Assembly (NCBI GenBank): GCA_030295235.1
Contig: AP026129.1
Coordinates: 1,178,001-1,242,000, forward strand
Direction: 5' to 3'
Length of the DNA stretch: 64,000 bases
From: Fistulifera solaris
Lineage: Eukaryota; Bacillariophyta; Bacillariophyceae; Naviculales; Stauroneidaceae
In this document: piece by piece, positions 31,749-42,756 of the stretch
Position numbering within the stretch: position 1 is the stretch's first letter
Layout of the letters: the number at the start of each line of letters is the position of its first letter
The notes under the pieces: model-generated
The model's input: only the letters and a program-made list of their open reading frames with translations
What the model was told of the DNA's origin: nothing
The model's database searches: none
Position numbers and translations under genes: made by a program

Positions 31749-34001
31749 TTAGAGGATTGTACATCTTACGCCTGGTGGGCAACCCAACGCACCAGCCAGT
31801 CCACCTGCAGTTGGTGCCTGAGGAGGCGGAGCAGGTCTTGCATCGCCGTCACGACTGTCGTCTGGCGCATACCCCAACTTAACAACTTCCACGAGTTTCT
31901 GCAACGTTGTGCTTTCTCGAAAGAGGTATTCATCTGACAGCTTAACACCATAGCTATTTTCCAGCATTCCTTTGAACTGGGAAAGTGTGACACTATCCAT
32001 GAAATTGACCAAGGGTGTCATTTTATCAACAGATATCGGCCCAGCGACTTTGTCGACATCACTCTGGAGTTTGGCTAGTATTTCGGCTTTCGACATGGAT
32101 CGTAAGATAGCAATATCCTGTTCAGATGTTATGCGATTTGCACCGTTTGCTGTCTTTGGTGGACATTCGATCTCAAATGTCGAAGTTACTTCCTTGTCGA
32201 CCCGAAACGATTTTCGGTGAACAATTTGAAGCGTGTTCGCAATGAATGCTTTTCGACACCAGGCCCGGGCGATCTTGCCGCTGCTAGTTTTTGGTACCGT
32301 TTTTGGCTTGATGAGGATAATCTCAGCGAGGGCAAGTGAATGTTCCTGATTAACAGAAGCCCGGACTTTACTTATTAAATTCTCGCAAGTTTGTGTTGAA
32401 GTTGAGGATTCTTTGATTTCCATTATGAGAGCGACTTCTTCGCCTTGTCCCCTATTTGTGTCAATCGTAAAAGCAGCTGTGCAACCCAGGCGGAACATAT
32501 CCGACACGGCTTCTGCAGTGGCTTCAATATCTTGCGGGTAATAATTACGTCCTCCGACAATAATCAAATCTTTTAATCGTCCACAAATAAAAAGCTCTTT
32601 TCATGAACAAAACCCAAGTCTCCTGTTCGAAGATACCCTCGATCCGAACCTTTCATTTTTGCTTCAAAATCACTCGCGCTTTCTTCGGGCATATTGTAAT
32701 AACCTGCCGCCTTACTAGGGGAATGCAGCCATATCTCTCCAACTACCTTTTCCGGTTGTTCTTGGGTCGTTTGCGGATCGACTATTCTCAAATCAACACT
32801 ATCAGGTGGAAATCCACAACCCACCAGAGTTGTCGCTTGGTCGCCATCGGCAAGCTCCACTTTTCCTTTCACTTCCAACACCTCCTTATTCACCGACAGG
32901 CGCTTCCTTCCATTTGTACAAACAAACACAGTATGTTCCGCTAATCCGTAGGTAGGAAATATCACATTATCGGGGAAACCATATGGTTTGGTCACTTGGT
33001 AAAATGCCTCCATGCTTTCGACGGTCACGGGCTCGGCAGCATTGATGACGTGCCGTACCGAGCTCAAATCCAGCTTGTGCTGTGGTTCCATTTTGCGCGC
33101 CGTCAATGCAAAGGCAAAGTTCGGTGCTTGCAAATGTGTGGCCCGAAAATGTGACACATACCGCAACCAATCCGACGGGCGTTGCAAAAAGTGCAAGGGA
33201 GAAAAGTAATAACCACTGCCTCCACAATACAATACACCGAGAAAACTTCCAATGAGACCCATATCATGATATTGAGGTAACCACGATACAACAATGGTAT
33301 CGTCGGTTGCTTTCAAGTCGGTAGTAATGATGTGTAAGTTGTGTGCTAAATTTCCGTGGGTCAACTGGACACCTTTCGGAGTCGATGTCGATCCCGATGT
33401 AAACTGCAAAAAGCGGTCTGATGACGCTGCATCGGATACGGCGCTGCGGTGTCTACATTTTTATAAGTGTCAGTTTCGATCCATGGTAAGTGTTCGGGCC
33501 ACGATACGGCACGAAAGGTTGTCAATCGTTCACGAATATTGCTCGCCATTTTCAAATGATTGTATTCTTTGCAGGTCAACGCCATAGTAGCTTGACAGTT
33601 TTCCACAATGAGACCGAATTGTCGGAGTGTGTCACGTCGAGAAGGATTGGGCGGAAAAACGGGGACGGCCACAATGCCCGCATACAAACAGGCGAGAAAG
33701 GCCGTCATGAATTCCAGACCGGGAGGATACACCAAGACGGCACTGGAGAGAAATAAATGCCAAATGACAGTCAGTATCATTTCGCGAGACGCTCACAATT
33801 CGCTTCTCGTAGAACGTACCGATCACCTGCTTTTAATCCTTTGGAAAGAAGAAACGAAGCGATTTGTTTCATCCTTTGAGAAAGCTGGGCATACGTGAGA
33901 AATTGCGGTTCCCCATCTTTTCGTAAAAAGCCAATGGCCGTCTTGTCTGGTTGCTTTTCCGTATGTATTGTCAATCGATCGAATAGTAAATCATGCGACA
34001 T
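31749..34001 (-). CDS. Fatty-acyl-AMP ligase / acyl-CoA synthetase fused to a C-terminal acyl-carrier domain
   Basis: ANL-superfamily adenylating enzyme, about 725 residues. Motifs are AVLVYPPGLEFMTAFLACLYAG, the P-loop QFTSGSTSTPKGVQLTHGN, SWLPQYHDMGLIG, FPTYGLAEHTVF, GYLRTGDLGF and the hinge GRLKDLIIVGGRNYYPQDIE, all typical of the fatty-acyl-AMP ligase branch. A carrier-like domain follows, with MDSVTLSQFKGMLENSYGV as the likely phosphopantetheine site (the Ser of DS). The protein ends VRCTIL, a CaaX box with terminal Leu. A 77-nt intron lies at 33743-33819. Frame breaks sit at the T-run 32598-32601 (restoring GFVHEKELFICGRLKDL) and near 33441-33448. The carrier domain suggests the activated acyl chain is held on the enzyme. 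Confidence 0.85.
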
Positions 34002-34452
34002 GTTTGTATCTATGAGAAGGGGGTTTACTCACAAGCAATCAATCAATGACATCAATGAAAGCAATAAACGCAAGAAGTGTTTTGCAGCGTAAAAAGTCGT
34101 CCGATCGTTTTCCGTTCATGGAATCGTACCGGTTCCTACTCCGTTATCCCTCAGAACGCCAGGCGTGTCTACAATAAAGTGCATACATTTACCTTAATTA
34201 TCGACGGAGTTTCACGCTGGACGCAATGAATGAGTTGGAGTCGCGATGGAGAATGACTTTACCTAAGTCGTAAGTACCGGTACGGTATTAATTATACTTT
34301 GATTGTACAGTTGCGCTGCGCATGACCGTTGCTTCGACCAAAGTATCGAAGTCAGCCGAAACGAAACAACGACAAAACACAAAATATCCGAGTACCGAGC
34401 ACGTTGGTACATTCATTTGAATTGATTTCGTCTTCTCTCTTTCCCTATCATC
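34002..34452. other. Divergent promoter region
   Basis: Between the acyl-AMP ligase and the epimerase/reductase. It contains a taccggtacggta motif at 34275-34287 like those at other intergenic sites. Confidence 0.4.
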
Positions 34453-35587
34453 ATGTCGGAACCTAAACCCATGACCAAAGTCCTCATTTTTGGAGGCAAA
34501 ACTGGCTGGATCGGGGGAAAAATGTACACGCTGTGCAAGGAGCAGGGTGAGTCATTCGTATTGCTGTCATCGGCATCGATGATTCGGATCCTTACGATGC
34601 TTTTCTAACTATACTGGCTGCTCTCATCTGTTCTACAGGCATCGAAGTGTACAATGCGGATTCTCGTATCGAAAACCGCGAAGCCGTCGCCGCCGAGTTG
34701 GACCGTATTCAACCCTCTCACGTTCTCATGTCGGCTGGTATCACGGGGCGCCCGAATATCGACTGGTGTGAGAGTCATCGCCCGGAAACGATCCGCACGA
34801 ATGTCATCGGAACGTTAAATGTCGCCGATCTCTGCAACGAGCGTGGCATTCATTGCACGGTTTACGCTACGGGCTGGTAAGCAAACGATGCGTTTTTTCG
34901 CTCGCTGATCGACCACCGCTAACTCATCTCCTATTCATTATTTCAACCTTAGCATATTCTCTTATGATGCAGCCCATCCACTAGGATCGGGCATCGGCTT
35001 CACTGAAGAAGATAAACCGAACTTTACGGGATCCTTTTACAGCGAGACAAAGTCGTACGTTGAACCCTTGCTGAAGCAATATCCGACTTGCATGATTTTG
35101 CGTGTTCGAATGCCGATCTCCGATGACCTTAGCTCGCGCAGTTTTGTCACCAAGATCGCCAAGTACGAAAAGGTCGTCAACATTCCTAACAGTATGACTG
35201 TCTTGACGGAGTTGTTGCCCGCTTCCTTGAAAATGGCCCAAAAGGATTGACCGGTGTTTATAACTTTACCAACCCCGGCGTTATCTCGCACAACCAAGTC
35301 TTGGATTTGTACAAAAGTACATTGACCCTGATTTCCAGTATTCCAACTTCACTATTGAAGAGCAGAACGAAATTTTGAAAGCCCCTCGATCCAACAACGA
35401 ATTGGATACTACCAAATTATTGCGTGATACGGAAGGCATTGAAATCAACGACATTTTGACGGCCATGGATTTGTGCTTCCAGCGCATGAAGAAGAATTTG
35501 GAAGCCGAAGGCATTCTACCGGACAATCTGCCCGAAGAGTTCAAACACAAGGTGCACGGTGGAACGGGAGAGTCCTTGAAGAAGTAA
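34453..35587 (+). CDS. UDP-4-keto-6-deoxyglucose 3,5-epimerase/4-reductase (rhamnose synthesis)
   Basis: It matches the plant NRS/ER enzyme, which makes UDP- or dTDP-L-rhamnose from the 4-keto-6-deoxy sugar. Three exons (introns 34547-34638 and 34877-34952) encode an SDR fold: KVLIFGGKTGWIGGKMY (NAD(P)-binding glycine loop), SAGITGRPNIDWCESHRPET, IRTNVIGTLNVADLC, YATGCIFSYDAAHPLG, FTGSFYSETKSYVEPLL (catalytic Tyr-x3-Lys), LRVRMPISDDLS, VNIPNSMTVL, TNPGVISHNQVLDLYK and APRSNNELDTTKL. Two A-runs, 35240-35243 and 35313-35316, each look one base short and break the frame. About 322 residues. Diatoms secrete rhamnose-containing polysaccharides, a plausible use. Confidence 0.92.
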
Positions 35588-35715
35588 GCCGGTGTAATGG
35601 AAGTTTTAAGTTGCAAAAGACTCTGTGAGAAAACTTGTTTTGCTTCGTTAACATCGTACTAAAATGACTTCTACTGAATAGGATACTTATATTTTGTCAT
35701 CATTCCCAAACCTTT

Positions 35716-36288
35716 TTATGGGCAATTATGATCCACCGTTGCTCCGTAATCCTTAGGAATCGATTTGCCAAAGGAACTTGCTTTGCTTTCGATCCGCTTC
35801 AAAGCATTCTCACGGAATGCATCGTCGGCTTCGTTGATCAAAAATGGTTCCATCGTATCTAGACTCTCTGCAAAGTTGTCACCATCCAGATGCTCAATCA
35901 GCAGCTCCACGTGCTGCAAAAGCATACCACTCCCGGCAGTTTTATCCATAGACTCATCGCCACCGTGGAGATGAAAGGGTGGCTGATGCGTTGCATCGGA
36001 AGCAAAGTCGGGCGGAATCGACATTCCCAGGTGGTGAGCTTTGCGATTGAGTCGCCTCATGGCTTCTCGATAGTTTTCGCTGCTGACTTTATGGAGAAGC
36101 AACGATTCGATCTTCTCCATCTTTTCCGCAAAGTTTTGAGCATCGAGTTCATCTATAATTGAACCAAGTTCCTCGTCCGTATCGGCCATGCAAAGTTTTC
36201 CGATTCGGTATGCGTTGTCTCTAGGAAGCGGAACATGAAATGCTTCCGTGGTTAGCAAGATCACAGGCGCAATGATGGAAAGCTTCAT
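35716..36288 (-). CDS. Plastid-targeted protein with two tandem copies of a ~55-residue helical repeat
   Basis: I place the start at 36288 because MKLSIIAPVILLTTEAFHVP is a signal peptide with Phe right after the cleavage site, as in diatom plastid proteins; the open frame further upstream lacks protein character. The mature part has two clear copies of one unit. Copy 1 runs from IIDELDAQNFAEKMEKIESL through RKAHHLGMSIPPDF; copy 2 from LIEHLDGDNFAESLDTMEPF through SKASSFGKSIPKDY. Shared positions are L-D-x-x-NFAE, a conserved Arg-rich helix and the G-x-SIP ending. No function recognised. 190 residues. Confidence 0.65.
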   Translation of the reverse strand: MKLSIIAPVILLTTEAFHVPLPRDNAYRIGKLCMADTDEELGSIIDELDAQNFAEKMEKIESLLLHKVSSENYREAMRRLNRKAHHLGMSIPPDFASDATHQPPFHLHGGDESMDKTAGSGMLLQHVELLIEHLDGDNFAESLDTMEPFLINEADDAFRENALKRIESKASSFGKSIPKDYGATVDHNCP

Positions 36289-36776
36289 GGTGTAAAAAAT
36301 GGTTGAGTCGACTAGTGGTTTGAGGAAATAAGGCGGGATGCTAAATTGAGTATCGTTCTCGAGGAGATCTGTATTTTTCCTTTCAGCATTCTGGAATTCG
36401 GTCGCACAACGCTGAAATACATCGATTGGAGTTCGCATCGCTTCAATGAGGCCTCGATCGAAATCTTTATAAAAGAGATGAAGAACAAAAAGACAAGACA
36501 TACTGGATGTCATTATTGTCTTATATGGGCACCTTATAAAATGAATCTTACGTTGTAGTATAATATAGAGTATGGGTTGACCATCCGGTGTCGTCAAGCT
36601 GGGGCCTATAGCTTGGCGAGAACCTTAAAACTTAGCTCGTTTCGTGACTCGCCCTAAAACAAGTCCGTCTTCCACAAAAGAATAATTACAAGCGATGAAA
36701 AACGCATACGTTCCGCAAAGATTCATTCATTCAATTCATTTTAGAATATAAATTTCTAACCACACAAGCAATTCCG
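36289..36776. other. Divergent promoter region
   Basis: About 490 bp between the plastid repeat protein and the NUMOD3-like gene. The minus-strand open frame across 36289-36597 is an upstream extension that I regard as untranslated. Confidence 0.4.
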
Positions 36777-37883
36777 ATGCCACGAAAACGAAAAGAGACA
36801 AGCTACAAGGAGTCCGACGGAAGCGACTATCAAACGGAAAGTGATGCGACTGCCGACGATGACAAGGACGACGAGGATGATTTGACGGTTGAGTCGGACC
36901 AAAAAGCACCAGCCAGAAAAAAGAGCAAATCTTCGAGCCCCAAAAAGACCCCCAGTGCAAAGAAACCTTCCAGTGTGAAGAGCAATACTCCTATTTATGA
37001 CATTGACGACGATGACGAAGATCTCCTTCCCACTGAATTTCGAAAAACGGTAGCCGGCGGTTATGCGCACACCAACAAATCCAAATTAAAAATCTCTCAG
37101 GCCAACAAAGGCAATGTCCCCTGGAACAAGGGAAAGGAACGGAGTGCCTTGCAACGCGCTAAAATTGCCGCGGGTGTGAGAGCACGGAATCGAGAAGCTC
37201 TCTTGAAAAAGTTGGCAATCCTGGGATTGACCGAAGAAGAATACGAAGCGAAGCAAAAAAAGGTCAGCAATTTGCGGGATCGATTGTGGAAACTGAAAAA
37301 ACAAAATAAGGAAAAGGCAGAGAGATTCACCGAACATTTGCGAAAGTTAGAAAATGGTGAAGCGGCTCAGAAAGAAGAAGATCAGCTTGAGCAGGAGTTG
37401 CAGCAACAGGCAACCCTTCAAGAGAAACAGCATCAAAAGCAACAGCAAGAAGTAGAAGTTGAGGAAGAAGAAGTCGAAGAATCTAGTGACGACGAGAATG
37501 CGGACGATGAAGATAGTGTGAATGAGGAGGAAGACAGAGACAATCGACTGCATCCTGTGTTGGCTGTGTTCACACCAGACATTCAATGGACGCCGCACAC
37601 GTTTGATCCGCCTCCCAAGCACCTCAAACAACGACTTGTTCGATACAACGAAATATGCCCAAATAATGGCCCAGGAGGATTGATTTGCTGTTCTGTATGT
37701 GCTGCCACATATTCGGGATACCTGTCTTCTACACTTAAGAGCATGACAGTGCAACGCACGAGTAAGCTAGCAGCGGAAACAGAGGAATTGCTGGATATGC
37801 TAACTGCTGCCAAGAGTCGACTTGTCGAATCGGTGAAGGTTGCTCGAAAGAAACCTCCACCCGTCCCTTCTGTGACGATTTGA
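36777..37883 (+). CDS. Acidic nuclear protein with a NUMOD3-like DNA-binding motif
   Basis: 368 residues, intact. The first 90 residues are Asp/Glu/Ser/Lys-rich. Residues about 95-140 carry KSKLKISQANKGNVPWNKGK followed by ERSALQRAKIAAGVRARNRE, the modular NUMOD3 motif otherwise known from GIY-YIG and HNH homing endonucleases. A Lys/Glu-rich coiled coil and Gln/Glu tracts follow, then HPVLAVFTPDIQWTPHTF and a short Cys pair (LICCSVCAATYSGYL). No nuclease domain is present, so the motif has probably been co-opted for DNA binding. Confidence 0.65.
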   Translation: MPRKRKETSYKESDGSDYQTESDATADDDKDDEDDLTVESDQKAPARKKSKSSSPKKTPSAKKPSSVKSNTPIYDIDDDDEDLLPTEFRKTVAGGYAHTNKSKLKISQANKGNVPWNKGKERSALQRAKIAAGVRARNREALLKKLAILGLTEEEYEAKQKKVSNLRDRLWKLKKQNKEKAERFTEHLRKLENGEAAQKEEDQLEQELQQQATLQEKQHQKQQQEVEVEEEEVEESSDDENADDEDSVNEEEDRDNRLHPVLAVFTPDIQWTPHTFDPPPKHLKQRLVRYNEICPNNGPGGLICCSVCAATYSGYLSSTLKSMTVQRTSKLAAETEELLDMLTAAKSRLVESVKVARKKPPPVPSVTI

Positions 37884-37932
37884 ACAATTGTATATTTATG
37901 AATGACTCACTCACTACTGATATCCTTTTAAA

Positions 37933-38452
37933 TTAAATAAGTGTACCGAAAATAGCCCCACTTGCTAAACCAAAAGCTCCAATTCGTTCTTTTTCAAAAA
38001 ACCTCTGCACGGAATCTGGATTGAGATGGCGATGAACGTGTCCTCGGAATGTGGTAGCATGGTGCAAAACGTGTGTCTTTACATTTTCAATCATATCGCC
38101 TTGCTGCTTGGAAAGGGGAGGAAGATCCTTGAGTACACCTGTATGATGCAAAATCTCCGTTCTGAATGATTCTATCGGTGAGCGTCACAAACGAAACGGA
38201 AAGACAAAAGTCACTCGACAATTATACGTACGTGATAAAAGCAGCAGCACCCAGTTTTAGAACCCCCATTGCCGTATTGAGAGCAATCCGAGTCCCCACA
38301 AAGCCAATAGCAGCCGTCGTTGCGAATTGAGCCTTGGGAGAGAGTTCGTTGTATTTCTCTTCCAGAAACTGGAGCGGTCCTACGTTATTATCGGCCACCG
38401 TCTGATGGAATGCGAAAGCGGAAAATAGAGCGATAAGAATTTTTTTGATCAT
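37933..38452 (-). CDS. Small membrane protein, FUN14-like
   Basis: Two exons (38452-38232 and 38161-37933) around a 70-nt intron, joined as AAFITTEILHHTGV. The first residues (IKKILIALFSAFAFHQTVAD) form a signal peptide or anchor. The body has a glycine-marked span (TTAAIGFVGTRIALNTAMGV), a middle amphipathic region and a terminal short span (GAFGLASGAIFGTLI). That layout resembles FUN14-domain proteins, but similarity is weak. About 149 residues. Confidence 0.45.
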
Positions 38453-38771
38453 GCTCAAACAGACGTGGTATTACGATGATAAGGGGAATAAGGTGGCGTT
38501 TACTTCAATTTCTATCGTGAAGAAAGATTTTTATGTTGCGTCGCGTGGCGTGTTGACTGTTGACACCGCAAAAAGGAGGAAATTTATTGGCGCGAACGGT
38601 ACGGTAGGACTCGTATTCGTGTCTTATTTGATTAAAAGTCGAATTTCACTATGGTCCTGAGTGTAGCTTAAATTCTCAGTGACTGGATTTTCAGTCAAGA
38701 CTTCAATAAAATATATGGAGGCATGAAGAGTATTCTTTACATCGCATTGCCTAAAGAACATTTGAACATAC
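38453..38771. other. Spacer with nothing recognised
   Basis: About 320 bp between two minus-strand genes. It includes an acggtacggta motif near 38596. Confidence 0.35.
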
Positions 38772-40615
38772 TTACAAAATTAGCGACGAAGCGTTGCCAG
38801 ATGTACTATGATAGGGAGCCTCGATTTCTTGCACAGGTCCGTCACCAGGTGAAGCCTCGCTATCGCGGCTACTCCGTCTTCCCTTGCAACGAAAATAGTA
38901 AAACGAACTCAATCCAAGAATAAGCAAGAGCAACCCGATGGATTCCGCATCAATTTGTGCTACCAGATACCAATTGATGAAAATACCTAGACAAGGAAGA
39001 AACGGTACACCCGGGGTTCGAAAGAAATTTTGTTCTCGAAGCAGCTGTTCTTCGTGATAGCGATGACGACTTCCACCGAACACAGCAGTACGCGGACAAT
39101 GATTTGTAATAGCATAAACAAGACCGCCAAGAATGCAGAGCAAAGCGGTCGATAGCGCACGTCCCCATGTAGTCTCCATGTATGATACAAGTACCGAGCT
39201 CATAAGGAAAGCGACAACGTTAAAGGCCAGGACCAGACAACGTGCAAAATTGGATTCGGGATCGGGCGCTTCATGCCATAACAAGATGAGCGAAGAGTCA
39301 GTCAAACTCAATGCTATCAGAACGGCACATGAAATGATATCATTCAAGTGGGAGAACTGTACACCGGTGGCTATCAAAATGGTGATCGAACCAGAAATGA
39401 CAGTACCCTTCCAAATATTCCCGTTTTCGTTTAGTTCTCCAAAAATGTGCGGAAGTAGCCCATCTTCTGCCATGGCATGTTGTAGTCTGGGTTGCACAAG
39501 GACTTGTACTAGAATTACTAGCGGCAATGTCAAAATTTCGCCCAAAGCGGTAAGTTCGCCAGCCCAATCGGCATGATTGGCATAAAATGCAGTAGGGAAC
39601 CCCGACACGGAAGATATTTCCCTCCAGTCTTGCATTCCCGTCAAAACTAAAGTCGCAATCATGTATATAAAGGTAACAAAGACAAGCGTAATCAGTATGG
39701 CCAGGGGCATGTCACGCTGCGGTCTCATGGCTTCGCCTGCCAGGCCACAAACCTGGTCATACCCAAGATAGCTATGTGGCGTTGCACATCCGTGAGATTG
39801 ATGAAAAGAGCATCATGGTGTTGGGTTTCAAACTCACCCAAAAAAGGTTGACGTGGCCCCACGCAGCATTCCACTAGCACCAAATGGGAACATGGGTCTC
39901 CAGTTGGATGGTCGCACATGAAATGAGCCAACGACAATCATGACCATTACCAAACTGACCTTGATGGATGTAATCACGTTAGTGGCGCGCTTACTTTCTT
40001 TCACTCCTCTCAAAACGAGTGCAACAGAAGCAGTCGAAATGCAAAAAGCTAGCGGGCTGAGGTTTCCACCAATATTGAATAATGTTTTGAGAGACAGTTC
40101 CCATCTCTCTGGAAACGCTTCGAGAAGCCACCACGCTAGTTTATCACCCCAACTTCGGGATACTGCAGCCCCTGCCGCAATGTACTCGAGACTCAAGCAA
40201 ATGGCCGCCAAGAATGCTGGCCACTCGCCCATAGCCACGAACGTGTAAGCATACGCACTCCCGGAAAGAGGAATGCGTGCGGAAAGCTCCGCATAGCAGC
40301 ACCCAGAAATCAAAGCGGCAACTCCGGCGACGGCCCAACTCCACACGGCGGAGGGACCTGCGTATTCATGCGCCACGAGGCCCGCCAAAACAAACAACCC
40401 CGACCCAATCGTCCCTCCTATACCGATCGCCACCAAGTCCAGCAAGGACAAATGCCTCTCGAGACCACTCTGAACTATATTATCATCGATACTTTCTCCT
40501 GGAAAAGAAAGGGTATCGATTTGCGCGAAAAAGTACTATGTGATCTACGACGTTTGCGAAAATCGGGTCGAAGAGCGTCGCGCTCCTGCGACACATCCTC
40601 AATGTGATCAGCCAT
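38772..40615 (-). CDS. Cationic amino-acid transporter, SLC7/CAT family
   Basis: APC-superfamily permease, about 592 residues and 12-14 spans. The first span carries the substrate-binding loop LVAIGIGGTIGSGLFVLAG; others include CCYAELSARIPLSGSAYAY, the LGYDQVCGLAGEAMRPQRDM block diagnostic for CATs, and ILVQPRLQHAMAEDGLLP. A 66-nt intron (39772-39837) joins TSTFFG to YLGYDQV. The N-terminal cytosolic tail starts at ATG 40615 and crosses one break at the A-run 40528-40532, where one more base joins RSHSTFF to AQIDTLSFPGE. The substrates are expected to be Arg/Lys or other amino acids at the plasma or vacuolar membrane. Confidence 0.88.
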
Positions 40616-41212
40616 AAGGCCCAAACCTGTAAACTTTTATGTAAAGCTTCTTCGGTTCAGGTCACGAACGAATGTGTTGGCGTCAGGAGCCACCGAAACC
40701 AATGTGTTTTCTCTTGTATTATTTCAACTTGTAATCGATGACCAATAGATCGAGAACAATTACTTTATATTTCTTGACGCTCACCTCTCTTTTCGAAGCG
40801 GTACGCGCGCGGTTTTTGCTCTCTCGAGAGCGCATCGCATGGCAAATGCCAAGGCGCATCACTACAACTCTAACCTTATCAGGTCGGTCCAAGTCCCAAG
40901 CCAAAGCGAGACGCCTTTTGCCCTTGCCTTTGCCTGCCCTTGCAATTTACGGTTCTATAAAAATAGGCACTGCGAATATTTTAGTAGATCCAAATAGAGG
41001 AATGCAATTATTTGATAAGCCTCATAAAAGTTGAATATGCCGTTTCCAAAAGCCAGAGGATATTTTTACTTGATCATTAACAATATCTCTGGGATAACTT
41101 GGTTGTTTATTTTGACGAGCCTTGTATGTACGCTTGTGCTGTATGAACATCATTTCCAAAATTTTTAGAGACGATGGTTAGCGAAGCCGACAGTCCCAAA
41201 TGCCCTGTGCTT
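40616..41212. other. Intergenic spacer with nothing recognised
   Basis: About 600 bp. Short frames on both strands lack protein-like composition. Confidence 0.4.
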
Positions 41213-42278
41213 TTAGCCTGCCGTGTCATCGCATGCTTCGTTGTTGTCGATAGAACCATCGCTTTCGGTGCCACGATCGCTGTCTTCTGACTCACAATAG
41301 CTCATCACGGGTAAAGAATACAATGCTCTTCGTCGTAATGTGAGCGTGATGGAGTCTCTAATGGGAACACTGTATTTCTCGATCATTTCAGGATGTCGTC
41401 TCAAATAGTTCTCAGCAAGCAGAATGGTTTCTTTTTTAAATTTCTCGAGCTCTGCGTTGGAGATCCATTGTCGCTGAAAGTCGTTTTTAAATTCAATTAC
41501 GGTGATTCGGGGATCGAAAAGAACACGATTGGTCCCACACGGCGACGGAGGGTCGGATACGTTGTTACGACTGCATACACAATTGTTTTCTTTCCGGGAA
41601 ACTGGTTGATTTGGATGAAGAGTTGATTGACTTGTTTGCGATTCGGTTAATTTCGCGAATTTTTCATCGACAGATGTAACGGATTGTTTGCGATAGGTGC
41701 TTTGTCGCAGTATCGACGGTAGCCTTTGCATCGGATAAGCTCCCATGAGACATGCAGCGCTTCCGTCTTCCCGATATAAACGTTTTAAAGGAGTGGGAAT
41801 TGGTGGAAGGAACTCGTAGCTCGGTGGTAGCTTGACGATAGGTTTGTAACGCTCTCCCGAATCATGTAAAAACTTCGGGGAGGGAGTGAACCGGCCAAAG
41901 TCAATTACTTTTCTAAGGCATTGTGTCGGTGAAGATAGAGGTTGGCTTGGAATGGGATTATTTTTAGTCATGCAACTGAAAATCCTTCTTCGGTGGCATG
42001 GCGTTTGCTGGTCTTTTCGATTTTCCGTCGGTAGCAGTAGAGATAACGATGAGTCTATCACGGGTAGAAGAGGGAAACGTGATGAAGTGATTGCCGCGTT
42101 ATTTTTGAGATGATCGGATGGTGGGAGTGATGTTCCACGACGACTTGTTTTGCGTGGTGAACGTGGAAAATGGAGTGGCATGGTCCGTCTGTTCTTGCTA
42201 TGGTAATCAGAACCATGAACTACAGCAGCATCCATTTCGGATGAATTTTCTTGCAAAGGACTCATGACGATGAACATT
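41213..42278 (-). CDS. Uncharacterised diatom protein with FDPR / RHP motif domain
   Basis: About 354 residues from ATG 42278 (the in-frame stretch above it starts with TTG). The N-terminal two thirds are disordered, Ser/Pro/Arg-rich. The C-terminal 100 residues contain NRVLFDPRITVIEF, then a tryptophan block QRQWISNAELEKFKKETILL and AENYLRRHPEMIE. I recall this V-x-F-x-x-x-V-x-V...W-x-S-x-x-x-L-x-x-F-K-x-E-T arrangement as a recurrent domain in diatom proteins of unknown function. The tail is acidic. Confidence 0.55.
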
Positions 42279-42756
42279 TTTAGTGAGAAGCTCAACAATA
42301 TTCCAGCTGACTTGTCATGTGGCGAAATGATGAAAGTGCGACTATTTAAGCTGACACGTGGGGTCGCTTCGTTTTTTCCTCGGAGGAATCTTGCTCTCGC
42401 AATGGTTTGAATCTAAAACCTGTCTTCTGGTTCGCATTGTGTCAGGTCGACGCCAATGTAACGCGCGGGTAATAAATGTTGTTAGAACGCACTCGCTGGA
42501 AAGGATGACGGCTTCGGAGGAGTTCTGCATTATTTGTTGCAGTCTGCGAGAAGTACTATATAGCTTAGAGTACAAGGAGCACGTGTTCGCTTCGCGAGTT
42601 CGCATTAGCCGCTCATCCTTTGTTCTTCTTCGCTTTGGTTCTCGCGTTCCTCCAATCCAAATGTGAACTTAGTGTTTTGACAAATTTGTCCATGCGAGTC
42701 CAAAGCAACCCTATTGGCCAATAAAAATCACGTTCTGGAATTGTTATGGCTTCCGT
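42279..42756. other. Spacer between two minus-strand genes
   Basis: About 480 bp. Plus-strand frames at 42358-42666 have no recognisable domain and I treat them as chance. Confidence 0.35.

Noticed and set aside
36289-36597. N-terminal extension of the plastid repeat protein
   Set aside because: The extension reads like untranslated DNA, and the ATG at 36288 gives a proper signal peptide.
42358-42666. Plus-strand frame of 102 codons between two genes
   Set aside because: No protein-like pattern, no family match, and an overlapping frame on the other strand is equally long.
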